DNA from: an uncultured Bacilli bacterium
GTDB taxonomy: Bacteria; Bacillota_I; Bacilli_A; RF39; UBA660
Assembly: GCA_910584655.1 (NCBI GenBank)
Contig: CAJUBJ010000001.1
Span: forward strand, 248,001-312,000
DNA length: 64,000 nt
Direction: 5' to 3'
The notes below the pieces were generated by a model that saw only the letters and a program-made list of their open reading frames with translations, did not search any database and was not told the DNA's origin. The stretch's first letter is position 1, and each line of letters begins with the position of its first letter. The position numbers and the translations under genes were made by a program. Below, one piece after another: positions 8,313-17,498 of this stretch.

Positions 8313-9652
8313 TGAGTAAGTTATTAGATGAATTTAATATTAAAAGTTCTAGTAAAAAGTATCAATTAGATGATTATTTAATATTTAAAGATAAGTTATT
8401 GTTGGATGATTTTCGTATTAAAATTTTAGAGGATTTAAGTGATAAAGGTTTTGTTAATGAAAATATAAGTAAAGAATTAATTAATAGTGAAATAGATGAA
8501 ATAACTTATGGCTATGATTTAAGTAATGGTGAAAGAACTTATTTATTTAATATTATTGATGGAGAAGTTAATGGTTATGGACCAATAACTGAGTTGCTTA
8601 ATGACGATAATGTAACTGAGATAATGGTTAACAGTCCTTGTGATATATATATAGAAATTGATGGAGTATTAAAAAAAGATGAAACAGTTTCTTTTATTAA
8701 CGATGAACATATTATAAGAACTATTGAAAGGTTAATATCTAGCACAGGTAAATCAATAGATGTAAATAAACCTATGGTTGATGCTCGTATGAATAATGGT
8801 AGTAGAATTAATGCTATTATTCCACCTTTATCTAGTGGACCTGTGATTACTATTAGGAAGTTTAGAAAAAGTGTAGATGATATGGATAGTTTGATTGGAA
8901 ATGGAACTTTAACTCCTTTTATGGCGAGATTTTTGAGTGCAGCAGTTAAAGCTAAATTAAATATTGTTGTATCTGGTTCTGCGGGCGCTGGTAAAACTTC
9001 TTTGCTTAATATACTTAGTAGTTTTATTCCTGATAATGAGAGAATTATAACAATTGAAGATGTTAGAGAATTAAGTTTAAATCAAAGTAATGTTGTATCT
9101 TTGGAAACTAGAGAATCAAATTACGAAGGTTTAGGTAAAATTACAATTAGAGATTTAGTTAAAAATTCTTTACGAATGAGACCTGATCGAATAATTATTG
9201 GTGAGGTTCGTGGAAGCGAAGCATTTGATTTACTACAAGCGATGAATACTGGACATGATGGGTCTTTAACTACGTTACATGCTAATGGATGTAAAGATGC
9301 AATTAATCGTCTTGAAACAATGGCTTTAATGGACGGAACTAATGTTCCAATGCACGCAATGAGAGAATATATTAATAATGCTTTAGATTTGGTTGTACAA
9401 ATATCTCGTATGAGAGATGGCAGAAGAAAAATTGTTGAAATATCTGAGGTCGTAGATGTTGTAGAAGGTGAAATAATTTTAAGAAATATATTTAAATTTA
9501 ATAGTGATGGAGTTAATGAAACAGGAATAGTTCAAGGAGAATTTGAGTTGTTGAAATATGTTCCTTTAGTATTGCAAAAAATACAGAATGCTGGCATTAA
9601 TGATTTAGATGATATGTTTGAACTTAAAAAAAATAGTAAAACAAAAAAATAA
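8312..9652 (+). CDS. cpaF: CpaF/TadA secretion ATPase
   Basis: A 446-residue hexameric secretion ATPase of the type II/IV superfamily that powers assembly of Flp/Tad pili. It shows the N-terminal domain (GPITELLNDDNVTEIMVN), an arginine-rich linker ending ITIRKFRK, Walker A GSAGAGKTS at about residue 225, the Asp box, and Walker B with the family signature RPDRIIIGEVRG followed by a His box (TLHAN). All catalytic motifs are intact. It is translationally coupled to the MinD-like ATPase upstream and sits 11 bases ahead of tadB. Cytoplasmic, docking onto the TadB/TadC membrane platform. Confidence 0.93.
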   Translation: MSKLLDEFNIKSSSKKYQLDDYLIFKDKLLLDDFRIKILEDLSDKGFVNENISKELINSEIDEITYGYDLSNGERTYLFNIIDGEVNGYGPITELLNDDNVTEIMVNSPCDIYIEIDGVLKKDETVSFINDEHIIRTIERLISSTGKSIDVNKPMVDARMNNGSRINAIIPPLSSGPVITIRKFRKSVDDMDSLIGNGTLTPFMARFLSAAVKAKLNIVVSGSAGAGKTSLLNILSSFIPDNERIITIEDVRELSLNQSNVVSLETRESNYEGLGKITIRDLVKNSLRMRPDRIIIGEVRGSEAFDLLQAMNTGHDGSLTTLHANGCKDAINRLETMALMDGTNVPMHAMREYINNALDLVVQISRMRDGRRKIVEISEVVDVVEGEIILRNIFKFNSDGVNETGIVQGEFELLKYVPLVLQKIQNAGINDLDDMFELKKNSKTKK

Positions 9653-9663
9653 GGAGGTATATT

Positions 9664-10644
9664 ATGGAAAAGTATAAAGTTTTATTACAATTATGTGTAA
9701 TATTATCTATTTTATTTTTAATATACCTTTTTTATAAGTTTATATTATCTTTAATAAAGAAGAATAGATTAAGTTATTATTCAATTAATTTAGAAAAAGA
9801 GGAATATGCTGAAGATTCATTTATCATAAGTATTATTTGTAGATTTGGTAAGTTTTTAAAATCCTTAGTTGTTTTTAATGGGCTAGGAAGAATTTATGAT
9901 AGATATATAGATTCTGATAGTAGATTTAAAAACGGGATGGATTATGTTAGTTTAAAGATTTTATTGGGCTTTTTATTAGTAATTCTTTATCTTTTGATAA
10001 GTTTTTTATATAAAAATAGTATTATGACATTAATAATTGTAGTTACTTTTATTTTAGGTTTTGTTTTACCAGATTTTTATTGTTTTTATTTAAAGACTAA
10101 ATTTAACAAATTGAATGATAAAGATATATTAAAAGCTATTATAATAATGAATAATAGTTATAAAGTTAATAGAAGTAATAAACAAGTTATTGAAGATGTT
10201 ATTAGTAGATGTGATGGACAAATACAAAATGAATTTAAGAAAGTTTTGAATGATATTAATCTTGGTATGACCTTAGAAGAAGCTATAAAAAGAATCTATA
10301 TTCGAACTGGTAATAAGACTTTTTTAGATATAAGTATAATGATTTCTCTTAATAGTAAAATTGGTGCTGATAAAGTAGATATTATTAATGATATAGAAAA
10401 AAGATTGGTAGATGAAGAAAAGTTTTATAATGAACTTTATGTGGCTAAAAGTATTAATAAAATTGCTGTTATAGTGTTTGGAATTTTACCTTTATTATTT
10501 ATTACTTATTTGATATCTTTTAATAAAGATTATATAAATTTGTTAGTACAAGGCAGAGGAGTACTAATTATATTAATACTTGCTATAATATATTTATTAT
10601 ATATTTTAATTATTTGTAGAATTGCTAGAGGTAGATATATATGA
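9664..10644 (+). CDS. tadB: TadB-like inner-membrane platform protein
   Basis: A 326-residue type II secretion F-domain protein. One N-terminal membrane segment (about residues 8-30) is followed by a pair around residues 98-145 (LLGFLLVILYLLISFLY, then IIVVTFILGFVLPDFY) and two near the C-terminus, with the cytoplasmic T2SSF helices between. With TadC it forms the platform driven by CpaF. A strong AAGGAGG precedes the ATG. Its stop overlaps the tadC start by four bases (ATGA). Assignment rests on topology plus position, as these proteins are poorly conserved. Confidence 0.8.
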   Translation: MEKYKVLLQLCVILSILFLIYLFYKFILSLIKKNRLSYYSINLEKEEYAEDSFIISIICRFGKFLKSLVVFNGLGRIYDRYIDSDSRFKNGMDYVSLKILLGFLLVILYLLISFLYKNSIMTLIIVVTFILGFVLPDFYCFYLKTKFNKLNDKDILKAIIIMNNSYKVNRSNKQVIEDVISRCDGQIQNEFKKVLNDINLGMTLEEAIKRIYIRTGNKTFLDISIMISLNSKIGADKVDIINDIEKRLVDEEKFYNELYVAKSINKIAVIVFGILPLLFITYLISFNKDYINLLVQGRGVLIILILAIIYLLYILIICRIARGRYI

Positions 10645-11282
10645 TAGATAATAGAGTGAGAAAAAAACTTAGGTATTTGGGAATAAGATTAGATTCTAAG
10701 GTATTTAATATAATGAGATTAATAAGTTCTATAATATTATTTTTAATCTTACTATTTATGGTTGATTATGGATATATAGTTGCTCCTGTTAGTGTGGTTA
10801 TATATTATATTTTAGTAGAATATATTATTTTAGACTTAGGGATTAAAAGAAGGAATATAGAGTTAGAAGATGATGCTTTAGATTTTATTCCAATATTTTT
10901 AATAGCGTTAAAAAATAAAAGGAATGTTAAAAGTGCTCTTATTGTAAGTATAGAGTTGGTTGATAATACTTTATCTAAGGAGTTTAAAAAAGCTCTTAGA
11001 AGTTCTCGTTTAGGTAAATCTTTGGATGAATCTTTAAGAGAAATTAAAGAAAATATTTCTAGTTCAGTTATAACTAATATTATAATTAATATAATGGAAG
11101 CTAATAGACTTGGAAATAATATAAATGATAATGTTAATATACAGTTGGATTATATAAGAAGTAAAAAGAGAATAAAGTTATTAAGAAAATATAAGATAAT
11201 ACCTTTAAAATTGGCTATTTTGAGTATATGTTTTGTTTTCTTAGCAATAGTTATTTTAATTATGTTTAATTTTTATTCTTAG
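10641..11282 (+). CDS. tadC: TadC-like inner-membrane platform protein
   Basis: A 213-residue protein with two membrane segments near the N-terminus (LISSIILFLILLFMVDYG and APVSVVIYYILVEYIILDLG), an F-domain helical bundle, and one membrane segment at the C-terminus. It is shorter than many TadC proteins but fits the second platform subunit. Overlap with tadB (ATGA) and the terminator directly after it mark it as the last gene of the operon. No pilin, TadE/F-like pseudopilin, TadV peptidase or TadD gene is adjacent. Confidence 0.75.
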   Translation: MIDNRVRKKLRYLGIRLDSKVFNIMRLISSIILFLILLFMVDYGYIVAPVSVVIYYILVEYIILDLGIKRRNIELEDDALDFIPIFLIALKNKRNVKSALIVSIELVDNTLSKEFKKALRSSRLGKSLDESLREIKENISSSVITNIIINIMEANRLGNNINDNVNIQLDYIRSKKRIKLLRKYKIIPLKLAILSICFVFLAIVILIMFNFYS

Positions 11283-11288
11283 ACAATT

Positions 11289-11314
11289 AAAGACTTTTTG
11301 TAAGTCTTTTTTTT
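11289..11314 (+). terminator. Terminator of the Tad-like operon
   Basis: An 8-bp stem (AAAGACTT with AAGTCTTT) and a run of eight or more T residues. Confidence 0.85.
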
Positions 11315-11326
11315 GATTAATAAACA

Positions 11327-11335
11327 TGATATACT
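11327..11335 (+). promoter_or_regulatory. Extended -10 promoter
   Basis: TGATATACT with no clear -35; the preceding sequence is the terminator T tract. Predicted leader to the ATG at 11358 is about 16 bases. Confidence 0.5.
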
Positions 11336-11357
11336 TATTATAATAGGAGATGAATGT

Positions 11358-11696
11358 ATGAAAGAGGATTTAAAAACAATTTTTTATGTAGGTCTTGGTG
11401 CTTTAAGTGAAACGAATGATAAGTTTAAAACTATTAAAAGTGAGTTATATAATAGGGGAAAAGAACTTTATGAAAAGGGAATTGTTGCTAATGAAGAATT
11501 AAAACATAATATGAAAGAAGTAATGAAAGATAATGTTACTGTAGTTAATGTTAATGTAAATAGTTCAAAAGATGATTTAATAAAGAACTTTAATGATTTA
11601 TCTTTAAAAGATAAGAAAGAAGTGCTTAAGGTATTAAATAAAAAGGGATGGACTGATGTAAATTATGAAAATGGAGAAAACGAGAAAGAATCTTAG
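11358..11696 (+). CDS. Small helical phasin-like protein upstream of UbiB
   Basis: A 112-residue soluble, highly charged, mostly helical protein (YVGLGALSETNDKFKTIKSE, then a Lys/Glu-rich stretch). Small helical proteins of this look, annotated as phasin-like, often sit before ubiB/aarF-type kinases in Firmicutes; that comparison is from memory of gene neighbourhoods. AGGAGA at 11345-11350 gives ATG 11358; the in-frame ATG at 11313 lies in the preceding terminator and is rejected. The last 32 bases overlap the ubiB-like gene in another frame, so the two are probably co-translated. Function unknown. Confidence 0.6.
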   Translation: MKEDLKTIFYVGLGALSETNDKFKTIKSELYNRGKELYEKGIVANEELKHNMKEVMKDNVTVVNVNVNSSKDDLIKNFNDLSLKDKKEVLKVLNKKGWTDVNYENGENEKES

Positions 11697-13266
11697 TGGT
11701 AAAGAGCGTTTATTTGAGATATTAGAAGTTTTAAAAAAACATAATGTGATTAAAGGTGTTGATCCAGTAAAATTAAGAAAAATTTTGGAGGATTTGGGAC
11801 CAACATATATTAAAGTTGGACAAATTTTATCTAATCGTCCTGATATGTTACCACAAGAGTATATTATTGAGTTAAGTAAATTACGTAGTAATGTAAATCC
11901 AATGGGATATCAAGAAATATTAAATATTCTTACAGAGGAATATGATAAAAAGTTATTTCAATTGTTTTTAAGTATAGATAGAAATCCTCTTGGTAGTGCG
12001 TCGATTGCACAAGTACATAAAGCTGTCTTAAAAGATGGAAAAGATGTTGTAATAAAAGTTCAGAGAAAAAATATAAAAGAAATAATGATTGCAGATATAA
12101 GAGTTTTAAAAAAGGCCTTGGGGATGCTTCATGTTCAAAGTTTGTTTAAGAATATAGTATCATTTGATGATGTCTTAGATGAACTTTTAACTACAACGTT
12201 AGAAGAAATGAATTTCTTGATAGAAGCTGAACATATTGAAGAGTTTTATCAAGAAAATAAGGATATTAAGTATATTAAAGTCCCTAAAGTTATAAAAAAT
12301 TTAACTACTGAAAAAGTAATAGTTATGGAATATATTGATGGGCTTAGTATAAGTCAAACTGATGAATTAATTAATAGTGGCTACGATCTGGATGAAATAG
12401 GGAGTAAGTTAGCAGATAATTATATTTATCAAGCAATTGATGTAGGATATTTTCATGCAGATCCTCATCCTAATAATATAATTATTACAGATGGAAAAAT
12501 TGGGTATATTGATTTTGGAATGATGGGAAGATTAAATTCCCGCAATAAGGATTTGTTGAAAAAATGTATTGTTGCGATATTTAATAATGATATTAGAGAA
12601 GTTGAAAGAATACTGTTAATATTAGGCGATACAAAAAAGGAAATAAATCATTCTAAGTTATGTAATGAATTGCAACTTATATTGGATAAAAATAAATCGA
12701 CTGGAATAGCAGATATAAATATTACTAAGTTTGCTAATGAACTTTTGAATTTGCTTGGGAATAATGGAATTACATTACCTAAGGATATTACAATGCTAGT
12801 TAGAGGTATTGTGGTACTTGAAGGAACTTTAGAAACAGTAAGTCCTAGTATTAATCTTTTACAAGTGTTTGAGAATAGAGTTAAGAATATTAGTTTAAAA
12901 GAACTATTAAGTAAAGATAATCTATTAAAAGAAACAGGACATATAATGTCTTCTATTGGTAGTCTTAATAGATTGCCATATGATTTACATACTTTTTTTA
13001 AAGGTGTTTCTAGAGGAGAGACAAAATTCAATGTAGAGATAACAGAGTCTAATAAAATATTGGATAGATTTGAAAAAATGATACATCGAATAGTTGTATG
13101 TATCTTAGATGTTGCTTTTATATTAGGAGCAGCTTTAATGGTATCTAATGGTATTAATAGCAATGATAAAAGATTTTTATTTTACTTATATGTTGCTGTA
13201 GGGTTTATATTTACAATATGGTTATTTATAAAAATGTATTTAGATAAATTGAATAGAAAAAAGTAA
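11665..13266 (+). CDS. ubiB: UbiB/ABC1 (AarF) family atypical kinase
   Basis: A 533-residue ABC1-type kinase-like ATPase. Motifs in order: the family-specific KxGQ motif (YIKVGQILSNRPD), the alanine-rich loop replacing the kinase P-loop (GSASIAQVHKA), catalytic Lys (VVIKVQ), Glu (EMNFLIEAEH), the catalytic loop HADPHPNN and the DFG equivalent YIDFGMMG. Two C-terminal membrane helices anchor it. In proteobacteria UbiB supports ubiquinone synthesis; no quinone genes are nearby, so the role here is open (lipid or isoprenoid handling is an inference). The start lies inside the upstream gene with no strong binding site, which suggests coupling. Confidence 0.9.
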   Translation: MKMEKTRKNLSGKERLFEILEVLKKHNVIKGVDPVKLRKILEDLGPTYIKVGQILSNRPDMLPQEYIIELSKLRSNVNPMGYQEILNILTEEYDKKLFQLFLSIDRNPLGSASIAQVHKAVLKDGKDVVIKVQRKNIKEIMIADIRVLKKALGMLHVQSLFKNIVSFDDVLDELLTTTLEEMNFLIEAEHIEEFYQENKDIKYIKVPKVIKNLTTEKVIVMEYIDGLSISQTDELINSGYDLDEIGSKLADNYIYQAIDVGYFHADPHPNNIIITDGKIGYIDFGMMGRLNSRNKDLLKKCIVAIFNNDIREVERILLILGDTKKEINHSKLCNELQLILDKNKSTGIADINITKFANELLNLLGNNGITLPKDITMLVRGIVVLEGTLETVSPSINLLQVFENRVKNISLKELLSKDNLLKETGHIMSSIGSLNRLPYDLHTFFKGVSRGETKFNVEITESNKILDRFEKMIHRIVVCILDVAFILGAALMVSNGINSNDKRFLFYLYVAVGFIFTIWLFIKMYLDKLNRKK

Positions 13267-13292
13267 TTATAATATAAGAAAGGAAGAATATT

Positions 13293-14357
13293 ATGGATAA
13301 AAATAAAAGTATGATAATAACATTAGGTATTACGTTATTTTTATTTTCTTTCATAATATTTTTGGTTTATTTAATATATTGTTATGCTTACTATGATGAA
13401 TATCAAGAGAATCTATATGTAGATAAGTTTAATGTAAATGATAGTCGTTATTTGTATAATAATTTTTATAACGAAAGTAATGAATCTTATGAGGACTTTA
13501 TGAGACCTTATCAATTGATGTATGATAAGAATGCTTTGAAAGATATATATTATTTATATTATAAAGGTAAAGGCTTATATAAAGATATAGATGAATTTAT
13601 AAAAACTTTTTATTATGGTAATTTTAAAGTTGCACATAATGATGTTAGTTTTTATAGTATTGGAAAAACTAATCTTTTTGAGAGAAGAGAAATAAAGTAT
13701 AAAAATGTTAAATTATATAATGAATTTAAAGAATTTAGTAGTTTAGGAGCAATTAATAATATAAGGTTAAAAATAGAAGATAATAGTGAAATTATTTTGG
13801 ATGATAAAGTTCTTACTTGTGTAGATAATGAATGCCTTGTAGATAATATATTTTCCGGATTGCATGTAATTAAATATAAATCTAATAATACAGATTATTA
13901 TGGGATTATAAATTTGAAAATAGATAATCAAGAAATTGAGATTTCTTTGTTAGATAGTTTGGTAAAAATAAGTGATAATGAGGTTCCGATTAAAGATGAT
14001 ATAAAGCCTGTAAATGCTAATTTGAATAAAGGACTTTATAAATTAAATGTGTGTTATTTAGATAGTGGTTGTCCATCAAAGATGAAAAGTTATGTTAGAT
14101 TATATGAAGATGGTAAAGTTGATTATTATACTTATATAACTTTAGATATTGCAGGAGATACTTATAATGGAACTTATACTATTTCAGGTAATTTTTTAGT
14201 TTTACATTTTGATAGTCATGTTTATCGTATGCATGATTATGATACTAAGCAATATACAGATATTGAAGCAAGGGTTGACATGGAAATGAGATTTAAAATA
14301 GAAAATTCAGAGACGATAAGCAATGATAGTTTTCAATTTAAGTATAGTACAGAGTAA
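13293..14357 (+). CDS. Membrane-anchored exported protein, unknown
   Basis: A 354-residue protein with one N-terminal membrane segment (IITLGITLFLFSFIIFLVYLIYC) and a long extracytoplasmic part. The C-terminal 120 residues look like a small beta-barrel (GDTYNGTYTISGNFLVLHF), somewhat lipocalin-like in pattern. Two close cysteine pairs (LTCVDNECL and CYLDSGC) fall in the external part. It begins 26 bases after ubiB with AAAGGAAG ahead of its ATG, so it is probably in the same transcript. No family recognised. Confidence 0.6.
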   Translation: MDKNKSMIITLGITLFLFSFIIFLVYLIYCYAYYDEYQENLYVDKFNVNDSRYLYNNFYNESNESYEDFMRPYQLMYDKNALKDIYYLYYKGKGLYKDIDEFIKTFYYGNFKVAHNDVSFYSIGKTNLFERREIKYKNVKLYNEFKEFSSLGAINNIRLKIEDNSEIILDDKVLTCVDNECLVDNIFSGLHVIKYKSNNTDYYGIINLKIDNQEIEISLLDSLVKISDNEVPIKDDIKPVNANLNKGLYKLNVCYLDSGCPSKMKSYVRLYEDGKVDYYTYITLDIAGDTYNGTYTISGNFLVLHFDSHVYRMHDYDTKQYTDIEARVDMEMRFKIENSETISNDSFQFKYSTE

Positions 14358-14380
14358 AAATACTTTGTACTTTTTCTTTT
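14346..14380 (+). terminator. Terminator containing a stop codon
   Basis: An 11-bp stem (AGTACAGAGTA with TACTTTGTACT, one G-U) whose left arm and loop contain the TAA of the upstream gene, followed by a T-rich tract. Confidence 0.85.
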
Positions 14381-14396
14381 AATAGATACAAATGTA

Positions 14397-14405
14397 TGCT
14401 ATACT
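14397..14405 (+). promoter_or_regulatory. Extended -10 promoter of ruvA
   Basis: TGCTATACT just behind the T tract of the previous terminator; no good -35. Leader to ATG 14428 about 16 bases. Confidence 0.55.
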
Positions 14406-14427
14406 TAGGTTTAAGGATGTGTATAAA

Positions 14428-14982
<555 letters not shown>

Positions 14983-15003
14983 TAAAAATTTAAGGAGATT
15001 ATT

Positions 15004-15570
15004 ATGAAAATAGGGATAGATATAGATGATACAGTAGCTAATACTGATGAGAGAATAATTCAAGAAGCTTTGAAATATGATAAAGAATTTGTTAAAGGAA
15101 GAGGATTCAAAAATAAAGATGCTTATACTTTTATGGAAAAGTTTTATTGGAATGTAATGGATGTAGATGGCTTTATGAAAGTAATAAGGAAGGGGAAGTT
15201 TTTTTCTGAGTTAAATCCTATTGATGATGCAGTTTTTTATGTGAATAAGCTTTATGATGATGGAAATGAAATATATTTTATTACTAGAAGGAAGAATAAT
15301 TTTAAAACTAAAATGATGACAAAGAAATGGCTTAAAAAAACAGGCTTTAAGTTTCATAAGTTAATTATGGGCGGAGAAGATAAAGGAACTATGTGTAAGG
15401 ATTTAGGCATAGAAGTATTTGTTGATAATGATGAAAGAAATGTTCGCAAGACTGAAAAAAACGGAATTGTTTCAATTCTTAAGAGTACAATGTACACTAA
15501 AGAAGTTGATGATTTAACTCGATATGAAACATGGGAAGAAATTTATAATTATATAAAGAGGGTGAAGTAA
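15004..15570 (+). CDS. 5'(3')-deoxyribonucleotidase-like HAD hydrolase
   Basis: A 188-residue HAD-superfamily phosphatase resembling the NT5C family. The N-terminus has the nucleophile motif DIDDTVANT, motif II is FITRR, and motif III/IV is in IEVFVDNDERNV. Such enzymes remove phosphate from (deoxy)nucleoside monophosphates; the exact substrate cannot be read from sequence. AAGGAG precedes the ATG, and the stop overlaps ruvB (TAATG), so it is tied into the ruvAB unit. Placement between ruvA and ruvB is unusual. Confidence 0.8.
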   Translation: MKIGIDIDDTVANTDERIIQEALKYDKEFVKGRGFKNKDAYTFMEKFYWNVMDVDGFMKVIRKGKFFSELNPIDDAVFYVNKLYDDGNEIYFITRRKNNFKTKMMTKKWLKKTGFKFHKLIMGGEDKGTMCKDLGIEVFVDNDERNVRKTEKNGIVSILKSTMYTKEVDDLTRYETWEEIYNYIKRVK

Positions 15571-16583
15571 TGGGAAGATTGGTTGATGGTGAAAAACGTG
15601 ATGAATTAGATAGTTTTGATCAATCAATAAGACCAGCTTCTTTAGAGGAGTATGTTGGTCAAACTGATATAAAAGAGAATTTAGAAGTTTTTATTAAAGC
15701 TTGTAAAATGAGAGATGAAGTTTTAGATCATGTTTTGCTTTATGGTCCTCCGGGTCTTGGTAAAACAACGCTTGCTCATATTATTGCTCATGAAATGGGA
15801 ACAAATATTAAAACGGCGTCTGGTCCTTCAATTGAAAAAAGTGGAGATTTAGCTGCAATACTTTCACAATTAGAGCCAGGAGATGTTTTGTTTATTGATG
15901 AAATACATAGAATTCCTAGATATATTGAGGAGATTCTTTATCCTGCAATGGAAGACTTTGTGCTTGATATAGTTATTTCTAATGGTGATGGATCTTCAAG
16001 AAATTTGAGGATAGATTTGCCACCATTTACTTTGGTTGGAGCAACAACAAGAGCTGGAGATATTTCTGCTCCTTTAAGAGATAGATTTGGAATAACATCT
16101 AAATTAAGTTACTATACTGATGAAGAGTTATTTAAAATTATTACACGTACTAGTAAAGTTCTTAATATGCCAATTCTTGAAGAAGCAGCGATGGAATTGG
16201 CCAGAAGAAGTAGAAAGACTCCTCGTATTGCTAACAGACTATTTAAGAGGGTCAGAGATTTTGCTTTAGTATTTGAACAAGATGTAATTGATGAAGAAAT
16301 AACTAAGACATCTTTAAAGAGATTGAAAGTAGATGAGGATGGCTTAGATCAAATAGATATACAATATTTAGATGCATTAATAACTAAATTTAATGGTGGT
16401 CCAGTTGGTGCTCAAACAGTTGCAACTTCAATAGGTGAAGAGGTGACGACAATTGAAGATGTTGTTGAACCTTATTTATTACAAGAAGGTTTTGTTAAAA
16501 GAACACCACGTGGAAGAGTGGCAACTGAAAAGGCTTATAATCATTTGAACGTAGAATATGATCCAAACAGTTCTAACAAATAG
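15570..16583 (+). CDS. ruvB: Holliday junction helicase RuvB
   Basis: The AAA+ motor of RuvAB branch migration. The 337-residue protein shows the RuvB N-terminal signature (SIRPASLEEYVGQ), Walker A GPPGLGKTT, Walker B FIDEIHR, sensor 1 (LVGATTRAG), the arginine finger region (PLRDRFG), and the winged-helix domain ending GFVKRTPRGRVATEKAY. Complete and of normal length. Its start overlaps the stop of the HAD gene by one base, and a terminator with G-U pairs overlaps its end. Confidence 0.97.
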   Translation: MGRLVDGEKRDELDSFDQSIRPASLEEYVGQTDIKENLEVFIKACKMRDEVLDHVLLYGPPGLGKTTLAHIIAHEMGTNIKTASGPSIEKSGDLAAILSQLEPGDVLFIDEIHRIPRYIEEILYPAMEDFVLDIVISNGDGSSRNLRIDLPPFTLVGATTRAGDISAPLRDRFGITSKLSYYTDEELFKIITRTSKVLNMPILEEAAMELARRSRKTPRIANRLFKRVRDFALVFEQDVIDEEITKTSLKRLKVDEDGLDQIDIQYLDALITKFNGGPVGAQTVATSIGEEVTTIEDVVEPYLLQEGFVKRTPRGRVATEKAYNHLNVEYDPNSSNK

Positions 16584-16595
16584 GGCTGTTTTTTT
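16566..16595 (+). terminator. Terminator of ruvAB unit
   Basis: An 8-bp stem (AACAGTTC with GGGCTGTT, two G-U pairs) spanning the ruvB stop, then seven T residues. Weaker than neighbouring hairpins. Confidence 0.6.
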
Positions 16596-16606
16596 GCTTT
16601 CTTTCT

Positions 16607-16615
16607 TGATATACT
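16607..16615 (+). promoter_or_regulatory. Extended -10 promoter
   Basis: TGATATACT about 20 bases before ATG 16635, directly behind a terminator T tract. Confidence 0.5.
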
Positions 16616-16634
16616 AAAATAGGATGGTGTATTT

Positions 16635-17411
16635 ATGATTAAGGATACAAAAAAAAGACTATTATTGATTATAGAAGTTGCTAGTTTTATAATATTTATA
16701 CTTTTATGTATGGGACTTTTTTATTTAGTAGGTAGTAAAAATAAGGAAGCGAAAGAAGTTATTAATAAAGACATTAATTTTTCATATTTTATTGATGAAT
16801 CTTTGAATATGAGTGTATCAATTCCTTTAGAATCTAGAGAAATGATAAAAATTTATGATTCAGTCCAATCTTTAGAGTTTGGTTCTGTTGAAACGGTTTG
16901 TTTTGCGGGCAGTGAATATTATCTTGAATATGATGAAAATAAATTGTATTTAAATGAGACCTGTGGGACAGCTGTTTATAATGATGAAATATATTCTATA
17001 ACTAGTGGTGGTGAAAAAGTCTTTGAATTATTAAAAGAAAAAGTTAAAGGGTTAAATAATGTTTATTTATTTGAATATAATCAAGAAAATCAAAAATCTA
17101 GTTTGATTGATTTGAGTGAAGAAGATAAAAATAGCATAAGAGAGATTTGGGAAAAAAGCGAAAAGAATTCGGTTTCTCTTAATTTGTCACTTAAAGTAAA
17201 GAATGTTTTATATATTGATGGAGATTTGATAGGAATTCAAAATTTAAATGATTATGTTTCTTATAATTGCAAATATGCAGGGAATTTTATAACTTTAAAT
17301 CAAGAAATGAGAACAATTATTGAAAGATATATTGGAAGTGAGTGTTGTCCTTGTTGTACTGATTTAGAACCAGGGGAAGAATGTGTTAGTACATGTTGTC
17401 CTTGCGTTTAA
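16635..17411 (+). CDS. Membrane-anchored protein with Cys-rich tail
   Basis: A 258-residue protein of unknown family with one N-terminal membrane segment (LLLIIEVASFIIFILLCMGLF) and a predicted external domain. The last 22 residues hold eight cysteines in CC and CPC groupings (ECCPCCTDL, then CVSTCCPC) around an acidic-proline linker, ending at the C-terminus. This could bind metal, form disulfides or be lipidated; none can be decided here. Two further cysteines lie in the domain (ETVCFAG, NETCGTAV). Single-gene unit between its own extended -10 promoter and terminator. Confidence 0.6.
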   Translation: MIKDTKKRLLLIIEVASFIIFILLCMGLFYLVGSKNKEAKEVINKDINFSYFIDESLNMSVSIPLESREMIKIYDSVQSLEFGSVETVCFAGSEYYLEYDENKLYLNETCGTAVYNDEIYSITSGGEKVFELLKEKVKGLNNVYLFEYNQENQKSSLIDLSEEDKNSIREIWEKSEKNSVSLNLSLKVKNVLYIDGDLIGIQNLNDYVSYNCKYAGNFITLNQEMRTIIERYIGSECCPCCTDLEPGEECVSTCCPCV

Positions 17412-17419
17412 AAGATTTT

Positions 17420-17443
17420 AAGCAACTTTATAAGTTGTTTTTT
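17420..17443 (+). terminator. Terminator
   Basis: A 9-bp stem (AAGCAACTT with AAGTTGTTT) with a 3-base loop and T tract. Confidence 0.8.
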
Positions 17444-17444
17444 C

Positions 17445-17473
17445 TTGACTATAATTTATTAAAATATTATTAT
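17445..17473 (+). promoter_or_regulatory. Sigma-A promoter
   Basis: TTGACT, 17 bases, TATTAT, one of the best -35 boxes in the window; it serves the gene at 17499. Confidence 0.75.
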
Positions 17474-17498
17474 AGAAAATTATTAAAGGAGAATTCTT

